From positions 139,355 through 203,354 of the forward strand of contig JBEBYL010000004.1 in NCBI GenBank assembly GCA_040391135.1: DNA of 64,000 bases, in the 5' to 3' direction. The DNA is from G025836975 sp040391135. Its GTDB lineage: Bacteria; Pseudomonadota; Gammaproteobacteria; Burkholderiales; Burkholderiaceae_B. Under the pieces are notes generated by a model that made no database searches, had not been told where the DNA came from, and saw nothing but the letters and a program-made list of their open reading frames with translations. Every line of letters begins with the position of its first letter. Position 1 is the first letter of the stretch. Positions 6,940 through 15,062 of the stretch are shown here, one piece after another. The translations under genes were made by a program, and so were the position numbers.

Positions 6940-9642
6940 ATGTCGCATAACACGTTCAATAGCTTACAAAAGTTCAAGGTCGGGCGGAAATCAGCCCAGT
7001 TCTATTCCCTGCCGGCGCTAGGCAAAACGCTGGGCATCGACATCCAGCGCCTGCCGGTATCGATACGCATTGTCCTGGAATCGGTTCTGCGCAATTGCGA
7101 CGGCAAGAAGATCACCGAAAAGCACGTCAAGCAGCTGGCCGGGTGGAAGCCGCGCGCCCAGCGCAATACCGAAATCCCCTTCGTCGTCGCGCGTGTCGTC
7201 CTGCAGGATTTCACCGGTGTGCCGCTGCTGGCCGACATCGCCGCCATGCGCTCGGTCGCCGCCAAGATGGGCAAGGATCCCAAGCGCATCGAACCCATGG
7301 TCCCCGTGGACCTGGTGGTCGACCACTCCGTGATGATCGATTACTTCGGCACCAAGGATGCGCTCGACCTGAACATGAAGCTGGAGTTCAAGCGCAACCA
7401 GGAACGCTACCAATTCATGAAGTGGGGCATGCAGGCGTTCGATACCTTCGGCGTCGTTCCCCCGGGGTTTGGCATCGTCCACCAGGTCAACCTGGAGCAC
7501 CTGGCTCGCGGCGTGCATTACGATGCCGGCAATAACGTCTACTACCCCGACACCCTCGTGGGCACCGACAGCCATACCACCATGATCAACGGCATCGGCG
7601 TCGTCGGCTGGGGCGTGGGCGGCATCGAGGCCGAAGCCGGCATGCTGGGCCAGCCCGTGTATATTCTTACCCCGGACGTCGTCGGGGTCGAGCTTACCGG
7701 CGAGCTGCGCGGCGGCGTAACGGCCACCGACCTGGTCCTGACCATCACCGAACTGCTGCGCAAGCAGAAGGTCGTGGGCAAGTTCGTGGAGTTCTGCGGT
7801 CCGGGCACATCCAGCCTGTCGGTCACCGACCGTGCCACCATCGGCAATATGTCGCCCGAATACGGCGCCACCATGGGCTTCTTCCCGGTCGACGACCGCA
7901 CCATCGAATATTTCAAGGGCACCGGCCGCAGCCAGGAAGAGATCGAAGCGCTGCAGGCCTACTTCAAGGCCCAGGGCATGTACGGCGTGCCCGCCGCCAA
8001 GGACATCAGCTATACGCAATTGGTCAAACTGGACCTTTCCACCGTCACCCCCTCGCTGGCGGGTCCCAAGCGGCCCCAGGACCGCATCGAACTGGGCGAC
8101 GTCAAGAACACCTATACGCGGCTTTACTCCGAGCAATCGGCGGCCGGCTTCAACCAGCCCCCCGAGAAAATGCATCAGGTCTTCACGACCAGCGCCGGCA
8201 CCCAGGTCAAGAATGGCGACATCCTTATCGCCGCCATCACATCCTGCACCAATACATCCAACCCCAGCGTGCTGCTGGCCGCCGGCCTGATGGCCAAGAA
8301 GGCCGTGGAAGCCGGCCTGACGGTGCCCAAGCACATCAAGACCTCGCTGGCTCCCGGCTCGCGCGTGGTCACCGACTACCTGACCAAGACGGGCCTGCTG
8401 CCCTATCTGGAAAAGCTCGGCTTCGACGTGGCCGCCTACGGCTGTACCACCTGCATCGGCAATGCCGGCGACCTGACGCCCGACTTGAACGAAGCCATCA
8501 TCAAGAACGGCCTGGTCTGCTCCGCCGTGCTCTCGGGCAACCGCAATTTCGAAGCGCGCATCCACCCCAACATCAAGGCCAACTTCCTGGCCTCGCCGCC
8601 CCTGGTCGTCGCCTATGCGCTGGCCGGCACGGTGCTGCGCGACCTCATGACCGAGCCCGTCGGCCAGGGCAAGAACGGCGACGTCTGGCTGGGCGACATC
8701 TGGCCCACCAACGCCGAAGTCCAGGCCCTGATGGGCAAAGCGATGGATCCGGCCGTCTTCCGCAGCAACTACGCCGAAATCAAATCCAATCCGGGCAAGC
8801 TGTGGGAAAACATTTCCGGCGTGCAGGGCGATATCTACAATTGGCCGCAGTCCACCTACATCGCCGAGCCGCCCTTCTTCCAGGGCTTTGAAATGCGGCC
8901 GGCGGCCATGCCCGTCGTCAAGGACGCGCGCGCCCTGGCGGTGTTCGGCGACTCGGTCACGACCGATCACATCTCTCCGGCCGGTTCCATCAAGGAAACT
9001 TCGCCCGCCGGCGAGTGGCTCAAGGCGCACGGCGTCATGAAGCAGGACTTCAACAGCTACGGCTCGCGCAGGGGTAACCACGAAATCATGATGCGCGGCA
9101 CCTTCGCCAATGTGCGCATCAAGAACCTGATGATTCCGGCGCTGCCCGACGGCAGCCGCTACGAAGGCGGCGAAACCCTGTATCAGCCCGGCGGCGAACG
9201 CCTCTCCATTTATGACGCAGCCATGAAATACATGGCATCCAACGTACCGACCGTCGTATTCGCCGGCGAGGAATACGGCACCGGTTCGTCACGCGACTGG
9301 GCGGCCAAAGGCACGCAGCTGCTGGGCGTCAAGGCCGTGGTTGCGCGCAGCTTCGAACGCATCCACCGCAGCAACCTGGTCGGCATGGGCGTGCTGCCTC
9401 TGCAGTTCAAGGGCAGCGACAGCGTGGAGACCTTGGGAATCACGGGCGAGGAAACCTACGACGTCTCCGGCATTGAAGCCGGCATCCGTCCGCAACAGGA
9501 TGTCACGCTGACCATACATCGCAAGGATGGCGGCAAGCAGGAAGTCTCCATGCTGCTGCGCATCGATACGGCGACGGAAGTCGACTACTATCTGCACGGC
9601 GGCATTCTGCCTTACGTCCTGCGCGAGCTGTTGGCTGCCTGA
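6940..9642 (+). CDS. acnA: aconitate hydratase A
   Basis: This 900-residue protein of the AcnA/IRP family is a monomeric [4Fe-4S] enzyme of the TCA cycle, typically the stress-resistant isozyme. The opening MSHNTFNSLQKF and the PGFGIVHQVNLEHLA and GTDSHTTMINGIGV segments are AcnA signatures. Cluster ligands are in AITSCTNTSNPSVL and GCTTCIGNAG. The C-terminal swivel domain has EEYGTGSSRDWAAKG and FERIHRSNLVGMG. A GGAG motif lies just before the ATG. It is separated from acnB by a terminator, so the two isozymes can be controlled independently. It is distinct from the truncated AcnD at the left edge. Confidence 0.97.
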   Translation: MSHNTFNSLQKFKVGRKSAQFYSLPALGKTLGIDIQRLPVSIRIVLESVLRNCDGKKITEKHVKQLAGWKPRAQRNTEIPFVVARVVLQDFTGVPLLADIAAMRSVAAKMGKDPKRIEPMVPVDLVVDHSVMIDYFGTKDALDLNMKLEFKRNQERYQFMKWGMQAFDTFGVVPPGFGIVHQVNLEHLARGVHYDAGNNVYYPDTLVGTDSHTTMINGIGVVGWGVGGIEAEAGMLGQPVYILTPDVVGVELTGELRGGVTATDLVLTITELLRKQKVVGKFVEFCGPGTSSLSVTDRATIGNMSPEYGATMGFFPVDDRTIEYFKGTGRSQEEIEALQAYFKAQGMYGVPAAKDISYTQLVKLDLSTVTPSLAGPKRPQDRIELGDVKNTYTRLYSEQSAAGFNQPPEKMHQVFTTSAGTQVKNGDILIAAITSCTNTSNPSVLLAAGLMAKKAVEAGLTVPKHIKTSLAPGSRVVTDYLTKTGLLPYLEKLGFDVAAYGCTTCIGNAGDLTPDLNEAIIKNGLVCSAVLSGNRNFEARIHPNIKANFLASPPLVVAYALAGTVLRDLMTEPVGQGKNGDVWLGDIWPTNAEVQALMGKAMDPAVFRSNYAEIKSNPGKLWENISGVQGDIYNWPQSTYIAEPPFFQGFEMRPAAMPVVKDARALAVFGDSVTTDHISPAGSIKETSPAGEWLKAHGVMKQDFNSYGSRRGNHEIMMRGTFANVRIKNLMIPALPDGSRYEGGETLYQPGGERLSIYDAAMKYMASNVPTVVFAGEEYGTGSSRDWAAKGTQLLGVKAVVARSFERIHRSNLVGMGVLPLQFKGSDSVETLGITGEETYDVSGIEAGIRPQQDVTLTIHRKDGGKQEVSMLLRIDTATEVDYYLHGGILPYVLRELLAA

Positions 9643-9667
9643 TCCCGGCCGGATTCGCGGTTTCTCC

Positions 9668-9702
9668 AAATCCCTGGCGTGCCAATGGTGCGCCAGGGAT
9701 TT
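9668..9702. terminator. long perfect hairpin after acnA
   Basis: AAATCCCTGGCG (9668-9679) is followed after 11 bases by its exact reverse complement (9691-9702). The 12-bp stem carries an A-run on one side and Ts on the other, which suits a terminator working in either direction. The downstream T-tract is short. Confidence 0.65.
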
Positions 9703-9750
9703 CCCTTTACGCACGGTCCCGCCCGCCAGGACGGGGACGGCGTTACACTA

Positions 9751-9774
9751 GGGCTTGTTAACGTTAACAGGCCC
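9751..9774. promoter_or_regulatory. 24-bp near-perfect palindrome ahead of the DUF2863 gene
   Basis: GGGCTTGTTAAC is followed directly by GTTAACAGGCCC, with one mismatch pair in 12. The core TGTTAACGTTAACA is fully symmetric around a central CG, as in many LacI-type operators. It ends 27 bases before the ATG at 9802. It could instead act as an RNA hairpin, since a short T-run follows it. Confidence 0.55.
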
Positions 9775-9801
9775 TGGATTTTCACCAAATCAGCCTGCCT
9801 T

Positions 9802-11013
9802 ATGCCTCGTATGCCTGTCACTTCGCCATCCCGCCTGAGCCGAGACGCCCAGCGCCTTCTTGCCCTTACAGAAGCCCTTGCCCGATCCGGAAGCCGGCTC
9901 GAGGACATTTATTGGGAAAACCTGCTTGGCGACCAGTTGAACAAACTGCTGCTGGGCAAGAAAAACAAGACGGTGGAGACCACGCTCGACTATCTGCTTG
10001 CCAGCGATATCAACGCCTATGAAATCCTGGTCGAACAGGCCGAAACGCTGTCCGAATCCACCACGGTCGCTTTGAACGGCGGCGATTACGACGCCCTGCT
10101 GTTCTCCGCGCCCATCGTCGCCTGGACGCGCTACCAGTTGCCGGAAGGCGAACTGACGCAGGACCACGCCGGCGCGCTGACGGCCCAATTGGCGGCGCAC
10201 ATCGCCGCCCCCGGCGCCCACCTTGCCCTCATTCCGCGCCTGGTCAACTTCGACCAGATGCCGCAGTCCTTCCAGGAGACCCGCAACTGGACACAGCGCC
10301 TGGCGCTCCAGGCCCTGAGCCTGGCCAATGAACCATGCCCGCTGGGACAGCCGTCCGATTCGGAAGGCATGCTGGCCGACGCCCGTTTCGTGGTGGGCGT
10401 GATTGCGGTTCCCAAAGGGCAGGCCCTGTTCCGCTGGCAGGTTCGCCAGGAAGACCATGGCTTTCCATCGCGCCAGCAATGCCATGATGATTGGTCCGCC
10501 GCCTGCGCGGACACCCTGGCCGCTCTTTTTACCGGCTGCCATGTCGAATATCTTCAGCCCGACGCCTATTACGTGAACAGCCGCGAAGCCGACCGCCGCA
10601 TACGTCCGCTAGCGCTGAAAGCGGCCGTCACCTGGCTGCAAACCGCCGCGCACCTGTCGGGCGGCGACCTGCGGGCGGTGATCGCCGGCTGCGGGGAGTC
10701 CAGCGTCGAGGAATACCGCATAGGCTTTTCCACCCGGCTAAGCAACGAAGTGGTCTACGGCTGCATATGGCCCGTGCTGAGCAAAGAAGAAGCCCTGGCC
10801 GACGGCCTGGAGGCGGGGCATATCGACGTGCCTGACGAGGTCGCCGCGCTGCTCAAGGAAATGGGGGTTACCGACGTGCGCCGCCTGCCCGGCATCTATC
10901 CGGCGGAATTCTGCGACGATTGCGGCGCACCGCACTTTCCCAACCCCTTGGGCGAAATGCTGCATCCCGAGCTGCCCGAAGAAACCGATCTCGGACCCAT
11001 TCATTTCCACTGA
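9802..11013 (+). CDS. DUF2863 family protein
   Basis: This soluble 403-residue protein has no signal peptide or clear membrane segment, and I place it in the DUF2863 family known mainly from Burkholderiales; no function is established. Recognisable stretches are an N-terminal SRLSRDAQRLLALTEALARSGS and a C-terminal ending with CDDCGAPHFPNP, which looks like a small CxxC element. The ATG at 9802 (or 9811) is chosen because the longer in-frame start at 9679 lies inside a hairpin. The stop codon abuts the earP ATG with no gap, so translation is probably coupled. A role connected with EF-P or its modification is only an inference from position. Confidence 0.7.
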   Translation: MPRMPVTSPSRLSRDAQRLLALTEALARSGSRLEDIYWENLLGDQLNKLLLGKKNKTVETTLDYLLASDINAYEILVEQAETLSESTTVALNGGDYDALLFSAPIVAWTRYQLPEGELTQDHAGALTAQLAAHIAAPGAHLALIPRLVNFDQMPQSFQETRNWTQRLALQALSLANEPCPLGQPSDSEGMLADARFVVGVIAVPKGQALFRWQVRQEDHGFPSRQQCHDDWSAACADTLAALFTGCHVEYLQPDAYYVNSREADRRIRPLALKAAVTWLQTAAHLSGGDLRAVIAGCGESSVEEYRIGFSTRLSNEVVYGCIWPVLSKEEALADGLEAGHIDVPDEVAALLKEMGVTDVRRLPGIYPAEFCDDCGAPHFPNPLGEMLHPELPEETDLGPIHFH

Positions 11014-12129
11014 ATGCCCAGCCTTTCCTTCGATATTTTCTGCCGGGTCGTCGATAACTTCGGCGACATCGGCGTGTGCTGGCGCCTTTCCAGGCAGTTG
11101 GCGGCTACGCCAGGACAGTATCCGGTACGCCTGTGGGTCGATGACCTGCGCAGTTTTGCGCGGATCGAGCCCGGCGTCGATCCGCAAGCAGGGCAACAGA
11201 CCGTAAAAGGCGTGGCCATCGTACATTGGACGGATCAGCCACCCGTGCTGGCTCCCATGGATGTGGTGATCGAGGCCTTCGCCTGCGATCCACCGGCGGA
11301 GTTTGTGAAGCGCATGGTCCAGCAAAACAGCCTGTGGATCAACCTGGAATATCTTAGCGCGGAAGAATGGGTGGAATCCTGCCATGCCCTGCCGTCGTTG
11401 CAAGGCAGCGGATTGCGCAAGGCCTTCTTCTTTCCCGGCTTTACCGAAGGTACGGGAGGACTGCTGCGCGAGCCGGACCTGCTTGCACAGAGAGACCGTT
11501 GGCTGGCCGATTCCACCCAGCGTGAAGAACTGCTGCGCCGCGTCGGCCTGCCGCAAGCCCAAATGGACATTCTGCGCCAAGGCGCCCGCCAAGTCCTTTT
11601 GTTCGGCTATCCCGACGCGCCCGCACAGACGCTTCTGGAAGCACTGCAAAGGCAGGACCAGGATGCGGTCATTCTGGTGCCGGCAGGGGTGTGCCCCGCC
11701 CTTGGGCGTGGGCAGCATGGCGCCGTCCATGTTCATGAAATGCCTTTCATCGACCAGAACGGCTTCGATCGCCTGTTGTGGAGCAGCGATCTGAATTGCG
11801 TGCGAGGCGAAGATTCGCTGGTGCGGGCGCTGTGGGCCGGCAAGCCGCTGATCTGGCAAATTTATCCGCAGAACGGCGATGCGCACATGATCAAGCTTGA
11901 GGCCTGGCTGGCGCGGTCGCCATTCGGGCCAGAAATCAGGCGCTTGATGACAAGCTGGAATAGCGGGAATGCGGCGGATTGCCTGCGGCTGCTCGATCAA
12001 GCGCTACAGCCGCCGGACTGGGCCGACTGGCAGGCCGCCTCGGCAAGCTGGACCGCGGAATTGGCCGGACGAAAGGATTTGGCCCGCTCGCTGTCGGACT
12101 TTTGCGCGCGGCAACAACGAAAGAGTTAA
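11014..12129 (+). CDS. earP: elongation factor P arginine rhamnosyltransferase EarP
   Basis: EarP transfers rhamnose from dTDP-rhamnose to an arginine of EF-P, which EF-P needs to relieve ribosome stalling at polyproline runs. The 371-residue product has the hallmark DNFGDIGVCWRLSRQL near the N-terminus, with Asp14 and Asp18 at the positions of the essential aspartates. It also has RGEDSLVRALWAGKP (Asp267), the nucleotide-sugar binding segment of this GT-B enzyme. The target gene efp, with the matching arginine, follows 79 bases downstream. The start codon immediately follows the DUF2863 stop. Confidence 0.95.
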   Translation: MPSLSFDIFCRVVDNFGDIGVCWRLSRQLAATPGQYPVRLWVDDLRSFARIEPGVDPQAGQQTVKGVAIVHWTDQPPVLAPMDVVIEAFACDPPAEFVKRMVQQNSLWINLEYLSAEEWVESCHALPSLQGSGLRKAFFFPGFTEGTGGLLREPDLLAQRDRWLADSTQREELLRRVGLPQAQMDILRQGARQVLLFGYPDAPAQTLLEALQRQDQDAVILVPAGVCPALGRGQHGAVHVHEMPFIDQNGFDRLLWSSDLNCVRGEDSLVRALWAGKPLIWQIYPQNGDAHMIKLEAWLARSPFGPEIRRLMTSWNSGNAADCLRLLDQALQPPDWADWQAASASWTAELAGRKDLARSLSDFCARQQRKS

Positions 12130-12208
12130 AATAGCAGGTTTTGTAAGTCATGCTCCGGCCCGGCAGTGTATCTGGCGGAGCAATTAAACCCCCGGAGTTT
12201 TTCTAAAT

Positions 12209-12766
12209 ATGAAAACCGCACAAGAATTGCGCGTCGGCAACGTAGTGATGGTGGGCAGCGAGCCGCTCGTCGTCCAGAAGGCCGAATACAACAAATCGGG
12301 CCGCAACTCGGCCGTCGTGAAGCTGAAGTTCAAGAATCTGCTTACCGGCTCGGGCAGCGAATCGGTCTCCAAGGCCGATGAAAAATTCGAGCTGGTTGTG
12401 CTCGAAAACAGGGAATGCACCTATTCCTACTACGCCGATCCCATGTATGTCTTCATGGACGAAGAATACAACCAGTACGAAGTCGAAGCCGAAAGCATGG
12501 GCGAAGCGCTGGACTACCTTGAAGAAGGCATGAAGGTCGAAGTCGTGTTCTACGACGGGCGCGCCATCTCGGTGGCCTTGCCGACCATAGTCGTACGCGA
12601 GATCACCTACACCGAACCGGCAGTCAAGGGCGATACTTCGGGCAAGGTGCTCAAGCCCGCCAAGACCAATACCGGCATGGAAGTGGCCGTACCGCTGTTC
12701 TGCAATATCGGCGACAAGATCGAAATCGACACCCGCACGGGCGAATACCGCAGCCGCGTAATGTAA
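12209..12766 (+). CDS. efp: translation elongation factor P (Arg32, EarP type)
   Basis: EF-P binds ribosomes stalled on consecutive prolines and promotes peptide bond formation. The 185-residue protein has three beta-barrel domains (KOW-like, then two OB domains), starting MKTAQELRVGNVV and ending with RTGEYRSRV. The tip loop reads NKSGRNSA, placing an arginine at position 32, the residue rhamnosylated by EarP, rather than the lysine of EpmA-type EF-P. GGAG lies about 10 bases before the ATG. The pairing with earP is the expected one. A hairpin without a T-run follows at 12775. Confidence 0.98.
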   Translation: MKTAQELRVGNVVMVGSEPLVVQKAEYNKSGRNSAVVKLKFKNLLTGSGSESVSKADEKFELVVLENRECTYSYYADPMYVFMDEEYNQYEVEAESMGEALDYLEEGMKVEVVFYDGRAISVALPTIVVREITYTEPAVKGDTSGKVLKPAKTNTGMEVAVPLFCNIGDKIEIDTRTGEYRSRVM

Positions 12767-12774
12767 TTGCCGGG

Positions 12775-12803
12775 GCAATAAGCGGCTGCCCGCCGCTTAT
12801 TGC
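12775..12803. terminator. perfect hairpin between convergent efp and DUF1178 genes
   Basis: GCAATAAGCGGC and its exact reverse complement flank a 5-base loop. The 12-bp stem overlaps the stop codon of the minus-strand gene (12797-12799). No T-run follows on either strand, so intrinsic termination is plausible but not certain. Confidence 0.5.
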
Positions 12804-13273
12804 AGGCGGTCGTCGTCCAGGAAATCGGGTATGGGCATGACGGCAATGCCTTCCTGCATCAATTCTTCGCGCTCTTCGGGCGTGGCTGTGCCACGTATGG
12901 CGCGCTCTTGGGCCTCGCCCTCGTGCATCAGGCGCGCTTCTTCCGCGAAACGGGCTCCGACATTCTCGGTATTGCGCACCATATGGCGTATGTGGCGCAG
13001 GATTTCCGCCTGGAGCTGAACCAGTTGCTGCGGCGCCGGCGCGGCCACCGCCGTGGCGGATTTGCCCTCCGGGGAAGATGGGGCCGCCGGATTGCGTATA
13101 TGGCTTACATTCAGCCTGGGCGCCGAGAGCTTCTTGCTGACATGGCCGCTGTTGCAGACCGGGCAGCTCAGCAGCCCCCGGGCCTGCTGGGTCTCGTAAT
13201 TGCCGTCGGAGCCGAACCAGCCCTCGAAGACATGGCCCTGCTCGCATTGAAGATCGAAAACTTTTAGTGACAT
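12797..13273 (-). CDS. DUF1178 zinc-ribbon family protein
   Basis: This 158-residue cytoplasmic protein opens with MSLKVFDLQCEQGHVFEGWF and continues to LLSCPVCNSGHVSKKLSAP. That gives one early Cys (with His nearby) and a CPVC pair, a zinc-ribbon-like layout typical of DUF1178. A low-complexity Ala/Pro linker follows, then a helical region. No function is known. The start at 13273 is preferred over an in-frame ATG three codons upstream because it matches the family start. A perfect -10 hexamer lies about 70 bases upstream. In related genomes I recall this family near nuo genes, but here it sits beside efp. Confidence 0.85.
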   Translation of the reverse strand: MSLKVFDLQCEQGHVFEGWFGSDGNYETQQARGLLSCPVCNSGHVSKKLSAPRLNVSHIRNPAAPSSPEGKSATAVAAPAPQQLVQLQAEILRHIRHMVRNTENVGARFAEEARLMHEGEAQERAIRGTATPEEREELMQEGIAVMPIPDFLDDDRLQ

Positions 13274-13342
13274 AACACCCATATGCGGGCGCCAAGCCCA
13301 AATTCAAGTCGCCGGCGCCGTAAAAACCCCGCCAGCCAGCGG

Positions 13343-13348
13343 ATTATA
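13343..13348 (-). promoter_or_regulatory. -10 element for the DUF1178 gene
   Basis: The minus strand reads TATAAT, a perfect -10, inside CCCTATAATC. The hexamer 17 bases upstream is CCTTTA, so the -35 is weak. The start codon is about 70 bases downstream. The same decamer occurs ahead of the nuclease-like gene at 19784-20425. Confidence 0.5.
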
Positions 13349-13364
13349 GGGTAGCGCGATCGCC

Positions 13365-15062
13365 CTAAAGGCGCGGCACGGCGGCCAGCAGCCGGCGGGT
13401 CTCGGAATGCGCAGGGGACTGCAACACGGTTTCGGTCGAACCCATCTCGATGATCCGTCCCTGGTGCATGATGGCAATATGGTCGGACAGGTATTCGACG
13501 ACGCCGAAATTATGCGTGATGAATAAATAGGCAATATTGAATTCAGCCTGCAAGGCCTTGAGCAAGTCGAGGATTTGCGCCTGTACCGATACATCGAGCG
13601 CGGAAGTCGGCTCGTCGCAGATCAGCACCCGCGGCTCGACCGCCAGCGCCCGCGCGATGGCCACGCGCTGGCGCTGTCCGCCGGAAAATTCATGCGGATA
13701 ACGCTCGGCCGTGTTGGCCGGCAGGCCCACCCTATCCAGCAGGTCGCGGATCTGGGCCTGGCGCTGCGTTCGATTGCGCTCGGGCCGCAAGGCGGCGATG
13801 CCTTCATCCAGTATTTCGCCCACCAGCATGCGCGGGTCCAGCGAGGCATAGGGGTCCTGGAAAACGATCTGCATGGTCCGCCGCAAACGGCGCAAGGCCG
13901 AGCCGCTGGCGGCAAGCAGGTTTTCGCCATCCAGGCCGGCATGCCCTCCGACCACGGCCTGCTTGTCCAGCAGGCGCAGCAAGGCCTTTGCGGTGGTGGT
14001 CTTGCCGCAGCCCGATTCGCCCAGCAGCGCCAGCGTCTGGCCGGCATGCAGGTCGAACGAAACATCATTCACCACGCCGATGTCCGCCTGTCCTGGCGTC
14101 CATAGGCTGCGCCTGCGGCTGTAGGCCACAGACAGGTTCCTGACGCTGAGCAGGGGCTCGGCGGGAACGGCAGCGGGCCGGTGTGAGGATAGCGGCGCCA
14201 ACCCGTCTTCCCGGGTCGTCAGGGGCCGTCCACGCTTGGCGAAAGTGGGGATGGCGGCAAGCAACTGGCGCGCATAGGGATGGCGCGGCGCGGCGAAAAA
14301 GCTGGCCGCGTCCACGGTTTCCACAATCTCGCCGGCGCGCATCAAAGCCACGTAATCCGCCACGTTTTTCACCACGGCCAGGTCGTGGGTGATCAGCATG
14401 ATGGCCAGGCCCATCTCTTTCTGGATATCGGCCAGCAAGTCCAGTATCTGCGCCTGCACCGTGACATCCAGCGCGGTGGTCGGTTCATCGGCGATCAAGA
14501 GCCTGGGTTCGGCCGCCAATGCGATAGCGATCATGATGCGCTGCTTCTGCCCCCCCGAGAACTGGAAGGGATAATCGTTCAGCCGCTTGTCCGCCTCGGG
14601 GATGCCTACCCGGCGCAGCCACCAGACCGCCCTGTCGGCCAGGGCTTTGCCGCGATAGCGGGTGTGTGCGCGCAAGGTTTCGAACAGCTGCTGCCTTACC
14701 GTCATGACTGGGTTCAGGCTGGTGGACGGCTCCTGGAAAATAATGCCTATCTGGCCGCCGCGCACCTGGCGCATGCCCCGCTCCGAAAGGCCGTTCAGCT
14801 CGACAGAACCCAGATGTATGCGTCCGGCGGATATCATTCCGGCATCGGGCAGCAGGCGCAGCAATGCCAGCGCCGTCATGCTCTTGCCGCAGCCCGACTC
14901 GCCCACCAGGGCAAAGGTTTGCCCGCGGTCTATGGTCAATTGCAGCGATTTCACCGCCTGTGTCAGGCCGCCATCGCCGGCTATCTGCACAGACAGGCCG
15001 TCGACCGACAACACCGTGTCCACATCGGCGGAGCCGGAAGCCGCGGGTATGAGTCCGTTCAT
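13365..15062 (-). CDS. yejF: peptide ABC transporter ATP-binding protein with two ATPase domains (YejF type)
   Basis: This 565-residue cytoplasmic ATPase drives an oligopeptide importer. Two complete ABC domains are fused: Walker A GESGCGKSMTALALL with signature FSGGQKQRIMIA and Walker B LLIADEPTTALD, then Walker A GESGCGKTTTAKALL with FSGGQRQRVAIA and VLICDEPTSALD. Both sites look intact. E. coli YejF has the same fused layout. The ATG at 15062 overlaps the stop of the yejE-like gene (ATGA), so they are translationally coupled; the open frame upstream lies inside that gene. It is the last gene of the yejABEF-like operon. Confidence 0.93.
   Translation of the reverse strand: MNGLIPAASGSADVDTVLSVDGLSVQIAGDGGLTQAVKSLQLTIDRGQTFALVGESGCGKSMTALALLRLLPDAGMISAGRIHLGSVELNGLSERGMRQVRGGQIGIIFQEPSTSLNPVMTVRQQLFETLRAHTRYRGKALADRAVWWLRRVGIPEADKRLNDYPFQFSGGQKQRIMIAIALAAEPRLLIADEPTTALDVTVQAQILDLLADIQKEMGLAIMLITHDLAVVKNVADYVALMRAGEIVETVDAASFFAAPRHPYARQLLAAIPTFAKRGRPLTTREDGLAPLSSHRPAAVPAEPLLSVRNLSVAYSRRRSLWTPGQADIGVVNDVSFDLHAGQTLALLGESGCGKTTTAKALLRLLDKQAVVGGHAGLDGENLLAASGSALRRLRRTMQIVFQDPYASLDPRMLVGEILDEGIAALRPERNRTQRQAQIRDLLDRVGLPANTAERYPHEFSGGQRQRVAIARALAVEPRVLICDEPTSALDVSVQAQILDLLKALQAEFNIAYLFITHNFGVVEYLSDHIAIMHQGRIIEMGSTETVLQSPAHSETRRLLAAVPRL

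Noticed and set aside
7018..9081. Open frame of 687 codons opposite acnA
   Set aside because: Same antisense effect; AcnA on the plus strand is complete with all cluster cysteines.
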